Under the pieces are notes generated by a model. The model made no database searches. It had not been told where the DNA came from and worked only from the letters and a program-made list of their open reading frames with translations. Shown here piece after piece: positions 59,784 to 64,000 of a stretch of DNA of 64,000 nt. Position 1 is the first letter of the stretch, and each line of letters begins with the position of its first letter. Made by a program: the position numbers and the translations under genes. The stretch is from Marsupella aquatica (Eukaryota > Marchantiophyta): positions 13,268,001 to 13,332,000 of the forward strand of contig OZ316898.1 in NCBI GenBank assembly GCA_973895155.1, read 5' to 3'.

Positions 59784-59791
59784 GCTGAGGT

Positions 59792-60388
59792 ATGTTTCAG
59801 CATTCATGAATGAAGTTCAAGTCCGATAATGAGACCTTGTGTGGTAGTTGACTGAGCTGTAGTTTCCGACAACACAATTTATAGCCTTTACTAAAATCAT
59901 GTGGCAACTACGTAATGGCTGAATATGAATGTTTCCCTTTGCCCTCAAAGCATGCTGCTAAGATTGAGTAGCACATACCATTATTAGCCATCTACAAGCT
60001 TGTTACATTGTCTATCTTTTGAGCAATGCTGGTTAATTGCCTAAGCTATTGTGTTGCCTGAGCTGCTTTGTTTGCTGAGCAGCTCAAAGAGTTGCAGTCA
60101 AGGAGGTGCTAAAGGCAAGGAGAAGTTGTTGTTGGGGATGACCTGTGTCCCATGCATGGTTGCAGGTCAGTCAACTACAGCTGGTTGCCAGAGCTACAGG
60201 TTAGTCTTCTGCATCTTAAACCAAAACCATGTTTTGTGCTGCTAACTACCACACAAGATCTCGTGCCATTGCTTGTTGGTGCAGCGTCAAACCAAGTCTT
60301 TAGGTACCATCCTATTCTAAAGGGCTTCCAACAGGGCTAGCTGTGACCAAAACCCCTGCATTGTCTCCAGCACTAGAGCCCTAGCATG
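59792..60388. other. Gene-free interval
   Basis: No coding signal; short ORFs around 60051-60340 lack motifs. Confidence 0.4.
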
Positions 60389-60396
60389 GCTGGAAT

Positions 60397-60690
60397 CTTG
60401 GGGGTCTCACTATATGGATGCCTCTTCATCACTTGCGATGTTTTTAGGCCTCAGACCCCCTAAAATGTAAGAAAAAAATATTTTTCAACCCCTATAAAGT
60501 TAGAATATTCTTGGAATATTCCAAAATATTGGTTATAAGGACCCTAATGTTTTTATGATTCTCAAAATTTGATTTAAAAGACCCTATTGTTTTTCTCAAA
60601 AAATTCTTAAGTTCTCCCTTTGAACCAATAAAATGACCCTATACTTCGTCGCACGTGATGTGCTATTTTTGTGGAAGTGAAACCCCCAAG
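60397..60690. mobile_element. 294-bp hAT-like MITE
   Basis: Ends CTTGGGGGTCTCACT and AAGTGAAACCCCCAAG. GCTGGAAT is duplicated exactly at 60389-60396 and 60691-60698. Subterminal CATCACTTGCGATG and CGTCGCACGTGATG are an inverted pair. Very similar throughout to the copy at 26816-27112. Confidence 0.92.
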
Positions 60691-60698
60691 GCTGGAAT

Positions 60699-61275
60699 TG
60701 CATTTGTTTTGTCCTCTTACACTGAGTAGTTTGTTAGGTCGGTGGCAGTTTTCATTGTTTTATCCTGTGTGCTCGACCCAGTCAAGGAAAGTCTAATAGA
60801 ATTATCTCGTCTTACCTATTTTCATGTAAGACTTGTATGCTTGTGCTTTGATTTTAGGAATGTAATGAGTTAACTTTCACGGGTCTCATGTTGTCAATTA
60901 TAGTCATGGTTCTAGTCCTATGTGTAGACCGCATTTGCCTGAGGTCGAGTTAAAATTTTGACCACTTGGTCAAAGAATACTTCAATATGCGGTAGTGAAC
61001 TAGACTAATGAGTAATTTTGGGTCATAAAGTTATGATCATTATTGTGATACGGGCAACATGTCACTTAACCGAACGCAGGTCATAGATTAGGATTTATAC
61101 GGCCATTAGGACCATAGCCGTAGCGTCGAATAGCACGAATAGTCGTCTTTGCCATTATGAATAGATTAGGAGTAGGTTAGTTGACCAAATGATTACGAAT
61201 TAAGGAAGAGGATTATTACGCTCGACCGAGGTACGGTGGCGACGGCAGAATAAAAATCTATTAGGAGAATCATGC
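60699..61275. other. Gene-free interval
   Basis: Nothing recognised. Upstream flank of the unassigned ORF pair at 61276-61991. Confidence 0.4.
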
Positions 61276-61991
61276 TTGGACCAAGACGCCGACTTCAGCT
61301 CATTATCAACGACCAAAACGGCCTTGCCCTCTCACGCTCGAGCTCACCCTAGCACCCCTATAAGAGCGGAGTCGATGGCGCTGTGGGTCATTTGCTCATT
61401 TCTACCTTTCGGGATTCGCGGATGCTGCCATTCACTCTCGCCTCTGGCTCAAATCAAGCTGACCTTTATGAGGAAGTTATCAAGGAATAAGAGCGGATTG
61501 TGGCAAGATTTAGTCAGGGCGAGTAAGGCCTCCACCAGCAAGCGGACTGACCGGGCGGGAACACGGACTCAACGAACCAGACTACAAAGGTTAGTATGAC
61601 CCTTATAGCCTTGGGATTTTGGGCCTTGTTTGGCGAGGTTGGTGCTAAACTCTCTGAGACTTACTGGTACTCTTGCCCCGAGAAAGCCGCTTATGAACGA
61701 AGATACGCGAAGCTGGTGGCCAAAGTAGCACAGGTTAACTGTGAGAAGACGGCCACCAACAGGGATTCCAGTTACAACGAGCTGTGGGATTACATCACCG
61801 AGCTATATATCAGCGAGGAAGGGTTCAGATTGGTGGCAGAGGCAATTCTTGAAATCCTCGCAAAGTTCTTTAGGCTGAGGGGCAGCCAGAGACTGACTCC
61901 AGTGGAGTTCGACAAGATTCCGGGATACATCGACCAGCAGACCCTTGGTTTAGGAGGTGTTTGCCAAGATGGAATTAGACGGCTATTCTAA
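61276..61991 (+). CDS. Unassigned two-part ORF, possible spliced gene or fragment
   Basis: Two open frames adjoin and overlap by a few bases. The first (61276-61599, 107 codons) begins MDQDADFSSLSTTKTALPSH and ends near a GTTAGT donor-like site at 61590. The second (61596-61991, 131 codons) contains YWYSCPEKAAYERRYAKLVA, SYNELWDYITELYISEEGFR and LVAEAILEILAKFFRLRG, a helical, charged segment with normal amino-acid use. Near 61960 a different frame reads VFAKMELDGYSK and ends at another AAG/GTTAGT. GC content is higher than in the flanks, which supports coding. No family recognised; it could be a captured host-gene fragment. Confidence 0.35.
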
Positions 61992-62089
61992 GGTTAGTGA
62001 AGTTACTATGTACAACATCTGGAATAATTCTTTGATAACTTTGACTTTCACAAGGATCAGTCTATTCATTAAAACTGGAAAATTCTTTG

Positions 62090-62215
62090 ATCTTTGGACA
62101 TTTAGGCACCAAAAAATATATATTTGGGCACAAGAATTGTACATTTGGGCAGTGGGAGTTGTACATTTGGGCACCAGATGTTGTACATTTGGAGGATCAA
62201 GATTGTACATAGGAG
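62090..62215 (+). repeat. Degenerate ~27-bp repeat with TGTACATTTGGGCA
   Basis: The motif WTTGGGCAC followed by a short spacer and TTGTACA recurs about five times over 125 bases. The ORF crossing it reflects the repeat, not a protein. Confidence 0.7.
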
Positions 62216-62338
62216 AAAATGAAATATTAATTTGGATTCTAAAGAAAAACATTTGGGTGATAATAATGTAAAATATATTGGATAAGAAGTAGAACTTACT
62301 TACATTGATTCAATCTGACTAATAGAATATAACTGTCT

Positions 62339-62440
62339 AGTAAAGCTTCAATATGATCGCTACCCATATAACTAGTAAAGCTTCAATAATTATGATCTCT
62401 ACCCATATAACTAGTAAAGCTTCAATATGATCTCTACCCT
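62339..62440 (+). repeat. ~34-bp tandem repeat, three units
   Basis: The unit TAGTAAAGCTTCAATATGAT then CNCTACCCATATAAC is repeated three times; the middle unit has a 4-base insertion (AATT). Confidence 0.88.
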
Positions 62441-62864
62441 TAGCTAGCTAAATTAACCTTCTACTTAGTTACTAATTGAGAGCATTTAATATATTAAATT
62501 TGAATGATACCTGGCTTACTATCCATTCAGACATTCAAGTAATTTGTTACATTCTAAGCAACTCGAGTTGAAACTAAGGTTTACTAGTAAGAGGCAGTCA
62601 CATCCTATCATGGATATTAAGACTTCATGTAATATATAGTCTGTATTGATATAATAATTAATTAAAGCAATTATAAAGGTATCCAAGTCCAATTACCTCC
62701 ACCTATTCAAACTAGTATCCCAAAATATTATAATAATTAGTTACTTTAAAAATAGATATACTACTTAGTACTAACCAACAGTAAGTACTAAAGACATCTC
62801 TAATTCCAAACTAATTGACATAGACTCCCTCACTCTGACAGAGTGACTACTAAAAAACATTTGA
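62441..62864. other. AT-rich gene-free interval
   Basis: No coding signal. 3' flank of the minus-strand pseudogene that follows. Confidence 0.4.
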
Positions 62865-62865
62865 C

Positions 62866-64000
62866 TTACTCAACAATCCCTTCCATGTAGGTTTTGAGTG
62901 TTTTCAAAACATTCTTGGGAATGGTCAAACCTCTATCAATTATATTTTCTTCTCTAGAGCGTGACTTGAATCCATACATAGCAGAATTAGCAAATTGCCA
63001 ACGTTCAGTGGCACTGTCAAACCCAGGATCCACCTCCCAAGTCTTAGTGGTCTGAAAGCAACGTGAATATCGCACATGATCCGGTGCATCATGCTTACCA
63101 TGTTTAGGCCTCCACCATTGCACTTGGAACATAGGAGCATACCGTATACTAGTAGGAGAATTCTCATTGCATTACAATTCTCCTGAAGGAACTTCATGGT
63201 TTGGGTCCACAACACCCAAAGCTCTCACCAACTAGAAACGTTCTTTCCCATTCTTCTTATCCCATTCATCCTCTGGATGGAGAAATACAAAGTGACCCTC
63301 TTGAATGTCCTGCAGAGGAATCCAACGTGCAAGTTCTTGCTCGTGTCGAGCGCCAACAAATGTTGCAGCTTGATCCTCCATCTCTTCCAGGTACTCATTT
63401 TGAAGCTCCACCATTTCTGGATTCTGTGTACTACTACTAGGCTCCCCCAATGGTTCAGAGGTTCCTGTACTATTAACCTTGTAACCAGTTCCGTGGTTGG
63501 TTTTTGGCCAGAACTCATATGTCAATGTTAACTGTATTTCTACCTCCCCTTCAATTGTAAGCTCCCCAGATAATACTTGCACCACCATCTCCCAATATTT
63601 CACCAAAGTAAACCGCTCACGATATGCTGTAGAGGTCTCATCCTTACAACTCTTCTTCAAAAACTCAATGTAATGATTAAGGAATGGGATGGTTTCTTCA
63701 ACCTTGCCTCGTACATCCCCGGAGATGGGTTTTGCAAACGGTTGACCTTCTGGTAAAATGAGAGCATTGGTGTTGGAATCAGTTCTCCAAATGGACCTTC
63801 CGGTTGGAGGGTACCAAGGTTGTTTCACATGTGCTTTGTATTGATAAATTGGAACATTATCTCTCATAGAGAACAGAAATACCACTGGTTTTGAGTGACC
63901 CTCTATGTCTTTTACCTTGAAAGTTTTCAAAAACTCTTTGTAAGCTGCAACCTCTTGGATCAATCGTGGGACAAGATGAATGCTTTCACACTCCCAAACC
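62866..64000 (-). pseudogene. C-terminal part of a DUF7869-type transposon-associated protein
   Basis: One minus-strand frame is open from the window edge to 63235 (VWECESIHLVPRLIQEVAAY, EGHSKPVVFLFSM, YQYKAHVKQPWYPPTGRSIW) and continues in the same frame to 62866. It is interrupted by TAG (63232-63234) and TAA (63172-63174), with LVRALGVVDPNHEVPSGEL between them. The far part is FQVQWWRPKHGKHDAPDHVR, RWQFANSAMYGFKSRSREEN and ends LKTYMEGIVE. The EGHSKPxxFLF stretch resembles what follows the GHTH box in the DUF7869 family, so I infer it belongs with the fragment at 54440-55090; no shared segment is present to prove this. The N-terminal part lies outside the window. Confidence 0.5.

Noticed and set aside
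61957-62271. 104-codon plus-strand ORF rich in Ile/Trp
   Set aside because: Its second half is translation of the TTGTACATTTGGGCA repeat array.

Overview
The window reads as a transposon-dense stretch of a land-plant nuclear genome. Evidence: a typical plant polyphenol oxidase gene with GT-AG introns, plant transposon families (CACTA TNP2/DUF4218/DUF4216, an L1-type LINE, chromodomain gypsy, very long LTRs, MITEs) and no bacterial operon features. Angiosperm polyphenol oxidases usually have few or no introns and a plastid transit peptide. This one has three introns and a short secretory-type signal peptide, which points weakly to a non-seed plant (moss, lycophyte or fern). I cannot name the species.

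Layout. 1-3182: decayed CACTA transposase and its downstream flank. 3183-7400: a MITE, poly-C, an inverted AATTAGTGTTA motif cluster and a MITE remnant. 7405-11720 (-): a broken L1-type LINE carrying a MITE. 13480-15782 (-): the one apparently intact host gene, a four-exon polyphenol oxidase of 566 residues. 15783-30700: no credible host gene; minisatellites, three Helitron-like 3' ends, an AATTGGA-rich block, another MITE. 30713-47298: two copies of a gag-like/coiled-coil family (A on +, B on -) converging on each other and flanked by a 1.28-kb inverted repeat X, with three solo LTRs nested inside, two of which carry further insertions. 47299-51853: chromodomain fragment of a gypsy element and a 475-bp terminal-inverted-repeat element. 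51854-54311: a second copy of the 2.4-kb solo LTR. 54440-55346 and 62866-64000: two pieces of a GHTH-type (DUF7869-like) protein family, both pseudogenes. 57285-60690: a second 1-kb solo LTR, a 650-bp hAT-like element and another MITE.

The clearest results come from boundaries readable directly in the sequence. Five solo LTRs have TG...CA ends and 4-5 bp target duplications. Six short elements and one 650-bp element have exact 8-bp duplications, or poly-C that would hide one. These let the order of nested insertions be reconstructed. No CRISPR array, rRNA or convincing tRNA was seen. The only gene with a readable cellular role is the polyphenol oxidase; everything else is mobile-element DNA, repeats or unassigned sequence.
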